From: Halioglobus sp.
GTDB lineage: Bacteria; Pseudomonadota; Gammaproteobacteria; Pseudomonadales; Halieaceae
Length of the DNA stretch: 64,000 nucleotides
Direction: 5' to 3'
Assembly: GCA_028825045.1 (NCBI GenBank)
Contig: JAPKAY010000001.1
Span: 84,296-148,295 of the forward strand
Shown: positions 56,712 to 64,000 of the stretch, one piece after another
Numbering within the stretch: position 1 is the first letter of the stretch
Layout: every line of letters starts with the position of its first letter
Position numbers and translations under genes: made by a program
Notes under the pieces: model-generated
Database searches by the model: none
Told to the model about the DNA's origin: nothing
Seen by the model: the letters and a program-made list of their open reading frames with translations, nothing else

Positions 56712-57941
56712 GTGTCTGATGACTCCCGTGTGGAATTTGGGTATGGTGAGGCGCCTTCGAAATCGGAGAACATCGGCTTGACCGACCCATTTACAGATAT
56801 CCGGCCCTATAGAGACGATGAGGTCGCCGAAGTCCTCACTCGTCTGCTGGGCAATGCTGAATTTTTAGACACCTTGGCGACCTATCGCTTGGGTAAAATG
56901 GGAGCCGTTGTGTCCGGGCTTGTGCGGCCACTGGTCCGATTTTCGCTGGCGCGTGAGGTGCGCAACGTATCAGACGTAAGCAGTATCCAAAGTATTATCG
57001 GGCGCTACATGGCGCGACTGGTAGAGAAGTCTACCGCCGGACTCAGTGTGTCCGGATTGGAGCGACTTAATCCCACATGCCCGAACCTTTACATGAGCAA
57101 TCATCGAGATATTGCTATGGATCCGGCCTTCATCAACTATGCGCTGCATGGCGCGGACTATGAAACACTACGAATTGCTATCGGTGACAATCTTCTCGCC
57201 AAACCCTGGGTCGCTGATTTAATGCGGCTGAACAAGAGCTTTATTGTCAAGCGTTCGGTGAACGGCCCGCGGGAGCTGCTGGCAGCGTCAAAGACACTCG
57301 CCAAATATATTCAGCATTCGCTGCTTGAAGAAAATGCACCGGTCTGGATTGCGCAGCGGGAAGGGCGCGCAAAAAATGGCATTGACCGGACAGAGCCGGT
57401 GATAATCAAAATGCTTTCCATGAGTCGGGACAAAGCTTCACAGAGCTTTGGAGATCATATTCGCAGTCTGGGTATAGTGCCGGTGGCGATTTCCTACGAG
57501 CTTGACCCCTGTGATGCGATGAAGGCTAAAGAGCTGTTTCAGTTGGCGACAGAGGGCACTTATGAGAAGGGGGCGCAGGAAGACGTAGCGTCTATTGCCC
57601 AAGGTATTGCCGGAGAAAAAGGACGCGTGCATGTCTCTTTTGGCGTGCGGCTAGAAGGCAGCCTGGAGACTCCTGATACGGTTGCACAGGCAGTGGATCG
57701 GCAGGTTATTACCGAGTACTGCCTCCACCCTACTAACCTTTATGCGTACCGGCGTTTGTACGGTGAAGACGCACTCGTCCCGCACGAGCTGAACATGGAG
57801 GATGGCGATTGCAGCGAGGAAGCTTTTGAAGCGCGTATTGATGCCATGCCCGAAGCACATCGCCCCTATGCACTGGGAATCTATGCCAATGCGGTCGTAA
57901 GTAAGCTGACACTGGCCGATCGTTCGCAGACCCCTTGCTGA
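56712..57941 (+). CDS. PlsC-like glycerolipid acyltransferase
   Basis: A 409-residue acyltransferase. The acceptor motif reads LYMSNHRDIAMDP, with five residues between His and Asp instead of the usual four, and the later motif is IAQREGRAKNG. The GTG at 56712 gives the start MSDDSRVEF; the open frame extends to 56595. It overlaps the helicase gene by seven bases. The product likely acylates a glycerol-phosphate or similar lipid; the substrate is unknown. Confidence 0.78.
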   Translation: MSDDSRVEFGYGEAPSKSENIGLTDPFTDIRPYRDDEVAEVLTRLLGNAEFLDTLATYRLGKMGAVVSGLVRPLVRFSLAREVRNVSDVSSIQSIIGRYMARLVEKSTAGLSVSGLERLNPTCPNLYMSNHRDIAMDPAFINYALHGADYETLRIAIGDNLLAKPWVADLMRLNKSFIVKRSVNGPRELLAASKTLAKYIQHSLLEENAPVWIAQREGRAKNGIDRTEPVIIKMLSMSRDKASQSFGDHIRSLGIVPVAISYELDPCDAMKAKELFQLATEGTYEKGAQEDVASIAQGIAGEKGRVHVSFGVRLEGSLETPDTVAQAVDRQVITEYCLHPTNLYAYRRLYGEDALVPHELNMEDGDCSEEAFEARIDAMPEAHRPYALGIYANAVVSKLTLADRSQTPC

Positions 57942-60061
57942 GCGAAGATCTCAAGGGCAGTATTCGCGAAGCCTATGGCGCCATCGTAGAGCGAAAGTCC
58001 CTCACGCCGCGCTGGGGTCAGCGCCAGATGATTGCCGAGATAGCCAACACCCTATCGCGTATTCCGCTCCCCGGTGAGACAGGGGAAAACTTACCTGCAG
58101 TTTGTGTGATCGAGGCCGGTACAGGGACAGGTAAGACTATCGCCTACGCCGTTGCAGCAATTCCTATGGCCCAGGCTTTAGGTAAACGATTGGTTGTTGC
58201 CACTGCCACCATTGCCTTGCAGGAACAGTTCGTCAATAAAGATTTACCGGACATTCGAGAAAGCAGTGGCATGAACTTCAGTTTTGCACTGGCCAAAGGT
58301 AGGCGTCGCTATGTCTGTTTGTCAAAGCTGGATCGTTTGATGGCATCCAGCGAAGGCGAGTCCGCATTGATTCCACTCTATCCCGATGAGATGCGTGAGC
58401 CGCTGGTGGCCGATTCTTTGCCAATATACGACACCATGCTCGAGGCGCTCGGAAGAGGTCAATGGGATGGCGATAGAGACAATTGGCCCGACAGTGTTTC
58501 GGAGGATATCTGGTTTGGAGTGACGACAGATCATAGCCAGTGCAGTGGGCGCCGCTGTCCCAATATCAGTCAGTGTAGTTTTTATCGTGCTCGGGACGAA
58601 TTGCAAAGCGCCGATATTATCGTTACCAATCACGATCTTGTACTTTCTGATCTTGCGTTGGGAGGTGGTGCGATATTGTCGCCACCGGAAGACAGTATTT
58701 ATGTGTTTGACGAAGGGCATCATTTGCCGGACAAGGCGCTGTCGCACTTTGCAAGCTTTTGTCGCTTGCATACCACGATCGCGTGGTTGCAGGAGAGCAA
58801 GAAATCACTGGCTCAGTCGGCGTCGGTATTGAATGCAATAGAGAGTGCGCAGCGACTTTTGCAGAGCTTGCCCCCGGAAATGGACGAGACGATTGCCGCG
58901 CTGCAGGTCGCAGAAGAGACGGTGGCCGGCCTGTTTGACGAGGCTGAGTTGGATGATAGTCGCGGGGATCAACAGTTGCGACTGGAGCATGGCCTGGTCC
59001 CAGCTGTCTTAATCCCCGTGGCGGCAGCGCTTACCGGACGATTTCAGAAATTGAGCAGTGCGCTGTCTCGACTGGAGAACCTGTTGGAGGAAGCGCTGGA
59101 TGATGATCAATCCGGGGCGGGTAAGTCTGAGGTAGAAACCTGGCACATTAACGTGGGCGGTATGCTGAGCCGCGCTGAAGCTGCTTTGGCCCTGTGGCGG
59201 GAGTACGCTGTTAGCGGCGAGGGGGAAGTGCCACCGAAGGCACGCTGGATCACCTTAATGAGCAGCAGTGGTCAGTTTGGTTTTGAGCTGCGCTGCAGCC
59301 CCGTGCTCGCCGCTGACATTCTGCAGGAGTGTTTGTGGTCTAGGGCCGCCGGTGTCATTGTCACATCTGCGACGATTACCGCCCTCAATTCTTTTGAACG
59401 TTTTGTTTTACATTCTGGAGCGCCACCTGAGGCAAACTATAAGATAGTTGAGAGCCCTTTTAACTACTCAAATGCCATCTTCGCTGTTCCTGCCATGGAC
59501 TGTGACCCTGGAGATGCGCAGGCTCATACCGCTGCTCTGGTAGAGATGCTGCCGCAGATTTTGGCTCCGCAGGACGGCAGTCTGGTTCTGTTTTCCTCGC
59601 GTCGTCAGATGCAGGATGTCTACCAGGGTCTTGGTGGAGAGTTTGCGGCTCGCATACTGATGCAAGGTGACTGCAGCAAACAAGAAATTTTGCGCAGGCA
59701 TAAGGCCCAAATTGATGGAGGCCAGGGCAGTATTATTTTCGGCCTGGCCAGCTTTGCCGAAGGTGTCGACCTGCCAGGTGATTACTGCCGCCATGTGGTC
59801 ATTGCAAAAATCCCCTTTGCTGTGCCCGATAGTCCTTTGGAGGCTGCTCTTGTAGAGTGGGTGGAGGCACAGGGGCGCAATGCCTTTATGGAGATCAGCG
59901 TGCCTGATGCGGCCTTGCGACTGGTGCAGGCAAGCGGCAGATTGTTGCGTACCGAGGAAGATACTGGCCGAGTAACCTTGTTGGACAGGCGGATTCTAAC
60001 CCGGCGCTACGGCCGCTCAATCCTTGATTCACTACCCCCGTTTCAGCGTCAGCTGGGCTAA
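57935..60061 (+). CDS. DinG-family ATP-dependent DNA helicase
   Basis: A 708-residue superfamily 2 helicase. Walker A is EAGTGTGKT. The Fe-S cysteine region is YVCLSKLDRL then CSGRRCPNISQC. The DEAH-type motif is YVFDEGHH, and the last motif is QASGRLLRTEEDTG. Order and length fit the DinG/YoaA group, which unwinds forked or R-loop DNA. The start is TTG, overlapping the acyltransferase stop. DinG identity rather than YoaA is not certain. Confidence 0.85.
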   Translation: MLSEDLKGSIREAYGAIVERKSLTPRWGQRQMIAEIANTLSRIPLPGETGENLPAVCVIEAGTGTGKTIAYAVAAIPMAQALGKRLVVATATIALQEQFVNKDLPDIRESSGMNFSFALAKGRRRYVCLSKLDRLMASSEGESALIPLYPDEMREPLVADSLPIYDTMLEALGRGQWDGDRDNWPDSVSEDIWFGVTTDHSQCSGRRCPNISQCSFYRARDELQSADIIVTNHDLVLSDLALGGGAILSPPEDSIYVFDEGHHLPDKALSHFASFCRLHTTIAWLQESKKSLAQSASVLNAIESAQRLLQSLPPEMDETIAALQVAEETVAGLFDEAELDDSRGDQQLRLEHGLVPAVLIPVAAALTGRFQKLSSALSRLENLLEEALDDDQSGAGKSEVETWHINVGGMLSRAEAALALWREYAVSGEGEVPPKARWITLMSSSGQFGFELRCSPVLAADILQECLWSRAAGVIVTSATITALNSFERFVLHSGAPPEANYKIVESPFNYSNAIFAVPAMDCDPGDAQAHTAALVEMLPQILAPQDGSLVLFSSRRQMQDVYQGLGGEFAARILMQGDCSKQEILRRHKAQIDGGQGSIIFGLASFAEGVDLPGDYCRHVVIAKIPFAVPDSPLEAALVEWVEAQGRNAFMEISVPDAALRLVQASGRLLRTEEDTGRVTLLDRRILTRRYGRSILDSLPPFQRQLG

Positions 60062-60142
60062 ATCTTTCCCGTTTATTTCTAACAATGAGCGAATTTGTGT
60101 CGGCCTTTGTGAAGAGAGGCTAAAACAGATACTACCTTTGGT

Positions 60143-62119
60143 CTAAATCACTCTATCGCTACCGCCGTCGATAGGTATCTGCGCGCCAGTCGTCGCAGCA
60201 AAGACATTACTCGCCATGGTGGAGAGCAGGCGCCCTACATCGATTGCACTAATTTCTTTTGAGAGTAGATTCTTCGTTTTGTACTCTTCAACGGTCATGG
60301 CATATCGCGCGGCCGAAGTGGCCAGCGCCGACTCTGTCCACAGGGCAGTATCAAACACTGCGTCAGGGTGGATTACATTGACCCGAATTCCTTCCCCTGC
60401 CAGTTCCAGTGCCGCGACGCGAGCCAGTTGCGTGAGGCCCGCTTTACTGACCGAGTATGCGGCGGCTCCTGGTCCTGGTGCCGCGTAGTTGCGCGAACCC
60501 ACTACTAGTATCGAGGGTTCTATGCCCAGTTTCAGATAAGGAATTGTTGCGCTCATCAGGCGTTGAGTAGCTGTTAGGTTTACCGCCATTGTTTTATTCC
60601 AGGTGTCCTCGGTATGATCTTCAATGCGCTCACCGGATTTGAAAATACCGGCGTTGCAGACCACGATATCGAGTCCGCCGTAAAGGGAGATCACCCGGTC
60701 CACTGCGGCTGCGACTGATTGAGTATCGGTCAGGTCGCACATCATTCCTGTCATGCCGAGTCCGTTGAGTTGTGCAACCACTTCCGGATTGATATCCAGA
60801 CCGATAACCACGGCACCGTCTGCTGCTAACGCTTCGCAGGTCGCCTTCCCGATGCCACTGTTGGCTCCAGTGACCAATGCAACTTTGCCCTGGTGAGCTT
60901 TGCCTGGACCACTGCTTTTCCCCAGTTTGGCCTGTTCCAAAACCCAGTACTCCAACTCGAAAATATCTTCCTCCGGCAACGCCTCCCAGCCGCCAATCGA
61001 CTCACCAACTTGCACCGCCCAGCGTGTATGCCGGGCAATATCAGAAATAATACCGCACTCTTTTGCGCTACTGCCAAAGGCAATGGAACCCACATTGCGC
61101 CACAGGCCAACGCGGGGTGCCGGGTCCAAAATTTTCAGCTCCGGGCCGCTATTGGCTGCGAAATACGCCTGGTAGTCTGCAACGTATTGTTCTACCTCCG
61201 GAACCCCCTCTGCGGGGCTGGTGCTGATGATCGCCGGCACGCGTTTGGTGCGAATTACATGATCAGGCGTGATGGGGCCTCGTGTGGCAATGTGGTCGAC
61301 ATTTTCCAGTGCGGCATAGCCCTGAGCGTCAGGTGTTTGGTCGAGAATTGCCAGTTGGGCGCTGCCGCGAGCATTCGACACAGCTTTGCGAATCCGGGCG
61401 AGGTCTATCAGGTCAACGGGATGTTGGGCCTGCGGTAGGCTGATTGTTCCGTTGGCGGCTATGTAATCCTCTGCCCGGGTTACCAGTTCGATCATATCTT
61501 CGTAGGCCACTTTTGCCTCATCACTATAGGTAAAGACCCCGTGATGCATCAGGATGATGCCTTTGTAGTTGCCAGGGTCGTTCTGCTTAATAGCATCATT
61601 GACTTGCTTGGACAGGATGAACCCGGGCATGACGTAGGGGAGTACCATGCAATCGGGATAAAGTTTAGAGAGAATCGCTTCGCCTTGCGGGTTATTTGAC
61701 AGAGTGACCACTGCATCGGTATGCGTGTGGTCAATAAACGTGGCCGGCAAAATGGCGTGCAATATCGCCTCAACGGAGGGTGATGGCGCCGTGGGGTCCA
61801 GCATCAGGGCACGTAACTGTTTTGTCATGTCCGTGTCTGAAAGTGTTTCCAGGTTGGCTAACATCCGAGTTTCTTTGAGCTTAATCGCCGGAAACCCTGG
61901 CTTCTCAATGGTTTTTAGGTCCCAGCCGCTACCCTTTACATACAGGACCTCAAGCTCGTTCCCAAAAAAGTCTTGCGTCATCGCCTTGACCGAGGTGTTA
62001 CCACCGCCGTGCATCACCAGGTCTTCATTTGACCCAAGCAATCGTGATGAGTACACACGCAGGGCCAGCGCATCGTCGGCAAAGGCGGCGGCACCGGCGT
62101 CGCTCCAAAGATTTTGCAT
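60143..62119 (-). CDS. Bifunctional aldolase/short-chain dehydrogenase
   Basis: A 658-residue fusion. The first 390 residues are a class II aldolase/adducin domain with the zinc ligands HTHTD (about residue 131) and MHHGVF (about residue 192). The rest is a short-chain dehydrogenase with TGANSGIGK, CNAGIF and the YxxxK motif YSVSK, and the catalytic Ser in VVGSRN. This fusion is known in sugar metabolism (RhaD/RhaE-like). CTGGAG lies upstream of the ATG. The gene begins exactly where a sulfotransferase gene is cut off. Confidence 0.9.
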   Translation of the reverse strand: MQNLWSDAGAAAFADDALALRVYSSRLLGSNEDLVMHGGGNTSVKAMTQDFFGNELEVLYVKGSGWDLKTIEKPGFPAIKLKETRMLANLETLSDTDMTKQLRALMLDPTAPSPSVEAILHAILPATFIDHTHTDAVVTLSNNPQGEAILSKLYPDCMVLPYVMPGFILSKQVNDAIKQNDPGNYKGIILMHHGVFTYSDEAKVAYEDMIELVTRAEDYIAANGTISLPQAQHPVDLIDLARIRKAVSNARGSAQLAILDQTPDAQGYAALENVDHIATRGPITPDHVIRTKRVPAIISTSPAEGVPEVEQYVADYQAYFAANSGPELKILDPAPRVGLWRNVGSIAFGSSAKECGIISDIARHTRWAVQVGESIGGWEALPEEDIFELEYWVLEQAKLGKSSGPGKAHQGKVALVTGANSGIGKATCEALAADGAVVIGLDINPEVVAQLNGLGMTGMMCDLTDTQSVAAAVDRVISLYGGLDIVVCNAGIFKSGERIEDHTEDTWNKTMAVNLTATQRLMSATIPYLKLGIEPSILVVGSRNYAAPGPGAAAYSVSKAGLTQLARVAALELAGEGIRVNVIHPDAVFDTALWTESALATSAARYAMTVEEYKTKNLLSKEISAIDVGRLLSTMASNVFAATTGAQIPIDGGSDRVI

Positions 62120-62493
62120 TTTTTTATACTCCAGATAATGGATTGTTCAGTGTGGTGTTTGCGCGCGTGGTTTAGATAGGAAAGCGTTTGATCGATCGGA
62201 TTGCGAAGAATTGCCAAGACCCGGTAATTGTGATTTAGCAGATTACGCACCGCATAGAGAGCATACGCACGCACCGTTTTTAGAGGCTCTGCCAACGCGT
62301 TAAGGTTGGCAGAGAACGTTGGCAGATACATATAGGCTTCCATACGCATCACAAAGTCCGCATCAGGCCCAAGACAAGCCCCGGGGTACTGCCGGGAATC
62401 TTCGAAACTGGTGCCGAGCATATTCGTAAAAGAAGTTCCCCCGGTCTTTAGGGCATGGATAAAGAAAAACCTATCATTTTCCGTTTGAGCCAT
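62120..62493 (-). pseudogene. Sulfotransferase gene, truncated at its 3' end
   Basis: The first 120 or so residues are a sulfotransferase N-terminus. The 5'-phosphosulfate loop HALKTGGTSF and the 3'-phosphate motif LRNPIDQTLSYLNHARK are both intact. The homology then stops: the frame runs on across the ribosome-binding site of the next gene and stops at 62014 after unrelated residues. Family members are usually 250-300 residues, so at least half is missing. The acceptor-binding part is gone. It is most simply a deletion remnant. The frame starts at MAQTEN, 35 bases after the SnoaL-like gene. Confidence 0.75.
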
Positions 62494-62528
62494 CACGGTG
62501 TTCCGGCGTTGGAAGGATTGAACGTATT

Positions 62529-62981
62529 CTACTTTAGGCTCTGGACGTCGTAGAGCAGGTGTGCGGAACAATCGCCAATCAGGTCGACAAACATTTCTCT
62601 GCGGACAAATATCCACACGCCTTCAACCTTACGGAAACGGTCCTTATACCTACCGGAGATTATAGGCTGCAAAGGCAGCGACCCCGTAGCCTGAATGACC
62701 GTATAGTAGGAGCGGGCGCTCGCTTCTGCGTGACTGTCGTCCAATTCAATAATGACATTGGTTGTGATGTGTTTGGTCAGTGGGGTGCCGGTAGTTTCAT
62801 GCAGGCGACATGAAAGCTGATACATCTTCAGAACTTCATCAAAACCGGCGAGTCGTGAGTTGTGTTCGCTTGAAACTATTTCGGCTTCGCGAAACAGTTC
62901 GGCAACAGCCTCCAGGTCGCCATTGTCGATATGCTCGGCATAGCGGTAAATTAAATTTTCAATCTGTCGACTATCTTCCAT
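62529..62981 (-). CDS. SnoaL-like (NTF2-fold) protein
   Basis: A 150-residue small-barrel protein of the SnoaL/NTF2 superfamily. The N-terminus IENLIYRYAEHIDNGDLEAVAELF and the later SGRYKDRFRKVEGVWIFVRREMF (core GRYKDRFRKVEGVWIF) are family-typical. Such proteins are isomerases, dehydratases or binding proteins for polyketide, steroid or xenobiotic intermediates; this one cannot be assigned. It is upstream of the truncated sulfotransferase. Confidence 0.83.
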   Translation of the reverse strand: MEDSRQIENLIYRYAEHIDNGDLEAVAELFREAEIVSSEHNSRLAGFDEVLKMYQLSCRLHETTGTPLTKHITTNVIIELDDSHAEASARSYYTVIQATGSLPLQPIISGRYKDRFRKVEGVWIFVRREMFVDLIGDCSAHLLYDVQSLK

Positions 62982-63073
62982 CTATTTTGGAGCACACATA
63001 GCAATCAGAACTTTCCAGCGCAGCGTGAATGGCTGCGTATAAAAAAACTATCAGATTCTTCCTCGGGATAGCG

Positions 63074-64000
63074 TTAGCTGGTCGCTATAGCAGGAATAAT
63101 ATTTGTCGGTAGCATACCGTCTGGGTGTCGATCACCATATTCGAGCAGCTTGCCCAATGCGACATCAATATCCCGGCTGTCTTTGCGCAGGGATTCTCTC
63201 AGTACATCGACCGATTCCTCTGTCACTTCACCGCGACTGAGTGCTCGTAATTCGTCGGTGAGCAGGTTGACCGGGTCATGATTGCAGGTTTTACACACAG
63301 GGTCGCGGCTAGCCACCATGGCCAGTTTTTGACGAGAGACTTGAAGGAAACTGTAGTCAAAGACGGAGCCAAGACTTGCCTTTTTGCGCCAGTCTGAGCA
63401 ACAAAGATAGTAATTACCGTCATATCCAATAAAAAGGAAACCCCATGGCGCACCACACAGTGGTTGTATGTCGCCCTGCGTCAACTGCTGTCGTGCTTGA
63501 ACCATCTCGGTGTATTGATCGTACTGCATGTGTTCGACAAAAAGGGCGCCGCCGCGATTGATTACGCTGTAATCATGAAAGTTTTTCAGGCCTCGTTCGC
63601 GCCAGAAGGCCTCCATAGCCTTGATGTGTTCCCTGCTATCGCGATGATCTACAAGAATGATAATTGGAGTACATCGACCCTGTGCTAGTTCTGCAAATCG
63701 AGTAATGTTTTCGCAGGATTGGTCGAACGGTAGGCTGTAGATGCGCTCGTATTCTTCATTGATATCGGAAATGTTCAGGTAAATTTCGTCCAGTCCCGCG
63801 TCAAGTAGGCCGTGTGCTTTTTCTTCCGTGAGCAATGCACCATTGGATGACATTGTGCACCTAAAGCCCTCAGCCTTTACCTTTTCGACAAATGACACTG
63901 TATTTTTGTTTATCAGTGGCTCACCTAAGCCACAAAGGCTTACTGTCACCGGCAGTCCAGATACCTCTTTCACAACTGCACGGTACTCAACAGCGAGTGC
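63074..64000 (-). CDS. Radical SAM/SPASM protein (partial)
   Basis: The frame is open to the window edge, so the N-terminus with the CxxxCxxC SAM cluster is outside. Visible are SLCGLGEPLI, the TMSSNGALLT strand and DEIYLNISD. C-terminal cysteines for an auxiliary cluster follow (QPLCGAPWGF, YLCCSDW, PVCKTCNHD). The SPASM-like ending suggests peptide or cofactor maturation, or a tRNA/sugar-modifying enzyme. The substrate is unknown. Confidence 0.8.
   Translation of the reverse strand, partial: ALAVEYRAVVKEVSGLPVTVSLCGLGEPLINKNTVSFVEKVKAEGFRCTMSSNGALLTEEKAHGLLDAGLDEIYLNISDINEEYERIYSLPFDQSCENITRFAELAQGRCTPIIILVDHRDSREHIKAMEAFWRERGLKNFHDYSVINRGGALFVEHMQYDQYTEMVQARQQLTQGDIQPLCGAPWGFLFIGYDGNYYLCCSDWRKKASLGSVFDYSFLQVSRQKLAMVASRDPVCKTCNHDPVNLLTDELRALSRGEVTEESVDVLRESLRKDSRDIDVALGKLLEYGDRHPDGMLPTNIIPAIATS

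Noticed and set aside
60893..61438. 181-codon frame on the plus strand, antisense to the aldolase/SDR gene
   Set aside because: It is entirely inside a gene with clear motifs on the other strand, and the encoded protein shows no recognisable domain.

Overview
The window looks like chromosomal core DNA of a marine-type gammaproteobacterium. The OM60/NOR5 (Halieaceae) or wider Cellvibrionales/Pseudomonadales neighbourhood is my best guess, and it is an inference. The basis is gene content and order: yigB-xerC-DUF484-dapF-lysA-lptM with divergent cyaY, argH divergent from hemCDXY, trxA-rho, Rsd/AlgQ next to an FKBP lipoprotein, a PhaD-like regulator with phasins, and several LLM flavoenzyme and thiolase genes. 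Most of the window is densely packed housekeeping DNA. I saw no rRNA, tRNA, CRISPR array, insertion sequence or prophage. Layout: 1-0.5 kb holds the end of an ammonium transporter, a terminator and an unlisted 35-residue lipoprotein. 0.6-5.7 kb is the lysine/XerC cluster and cyaY. 5.7-12.7 kb holds a DUF3187 outer-membrane protein, argH and the haem operon hemCDXY. 12.7-16.3 kb carries ubiD, rho and trxA. 16.6-27.2 kb holds a TVP38-flavoreductase fusion, a GIY-YIG protein, ABC-F YheS, an FKBP lipoprotein, Rsd, DsbB, AcpH, GshA and an APH-like kinase. 27.4-28.5 kb is a lone PilU-type ATPase. From 28.6 to 35.7 kb seven genes lie on the minus strand (moaA, MoxR ATPase, VWA protein, zinc-ribbon membrane protein, DUF1631, PilZ, LLM oxidoreductase). 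This is the most system-like block: a MoxR/VWA pair linked to PilZ-type signalling. 35.8-38.4 kb has a DASS transporter, a peroxiredoxin and a methyltransferase. 38.6-40.4 kb is a polyhydroxyalkanoate granule locus with a TetR regulator and two phasins whose basic tails lie at opposite ends. 40.6-44.9 kb is a two-gene RND efflux system. 45-47.6 kb has pckA and hslO. From 47.8 to 57.9 kb there is a lipid-flavoured region: LLM enzyme plus thiolase, patatin plus AraC regulator divergent from a diiron ferritin-like protein, rpsT, TetR, a tyrosine phosphatase, a small secreted cysteine protein, and a PlsC-like acyltransferase overlapping a DinG-type helicase. The right end (60.1-64 kb) looks more accessory: an aldolase/short-chain dehydrogenase, a sulfotransferase gene cut off halfway, a SnoaL-like protein and a radical SAM protein running off the edge. 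The strongest anomalies are a 28-bp perfect palindrome over the xerC stop/yigB start, the truncated sulfotransferase, two copies of one small domain inside the DUF1631 protein, the mirrored phasin tails, and the MoxR-VWA-PilZ operon. All functional calls come from reading motifs and neighbourhoods by eye; no database search was run.
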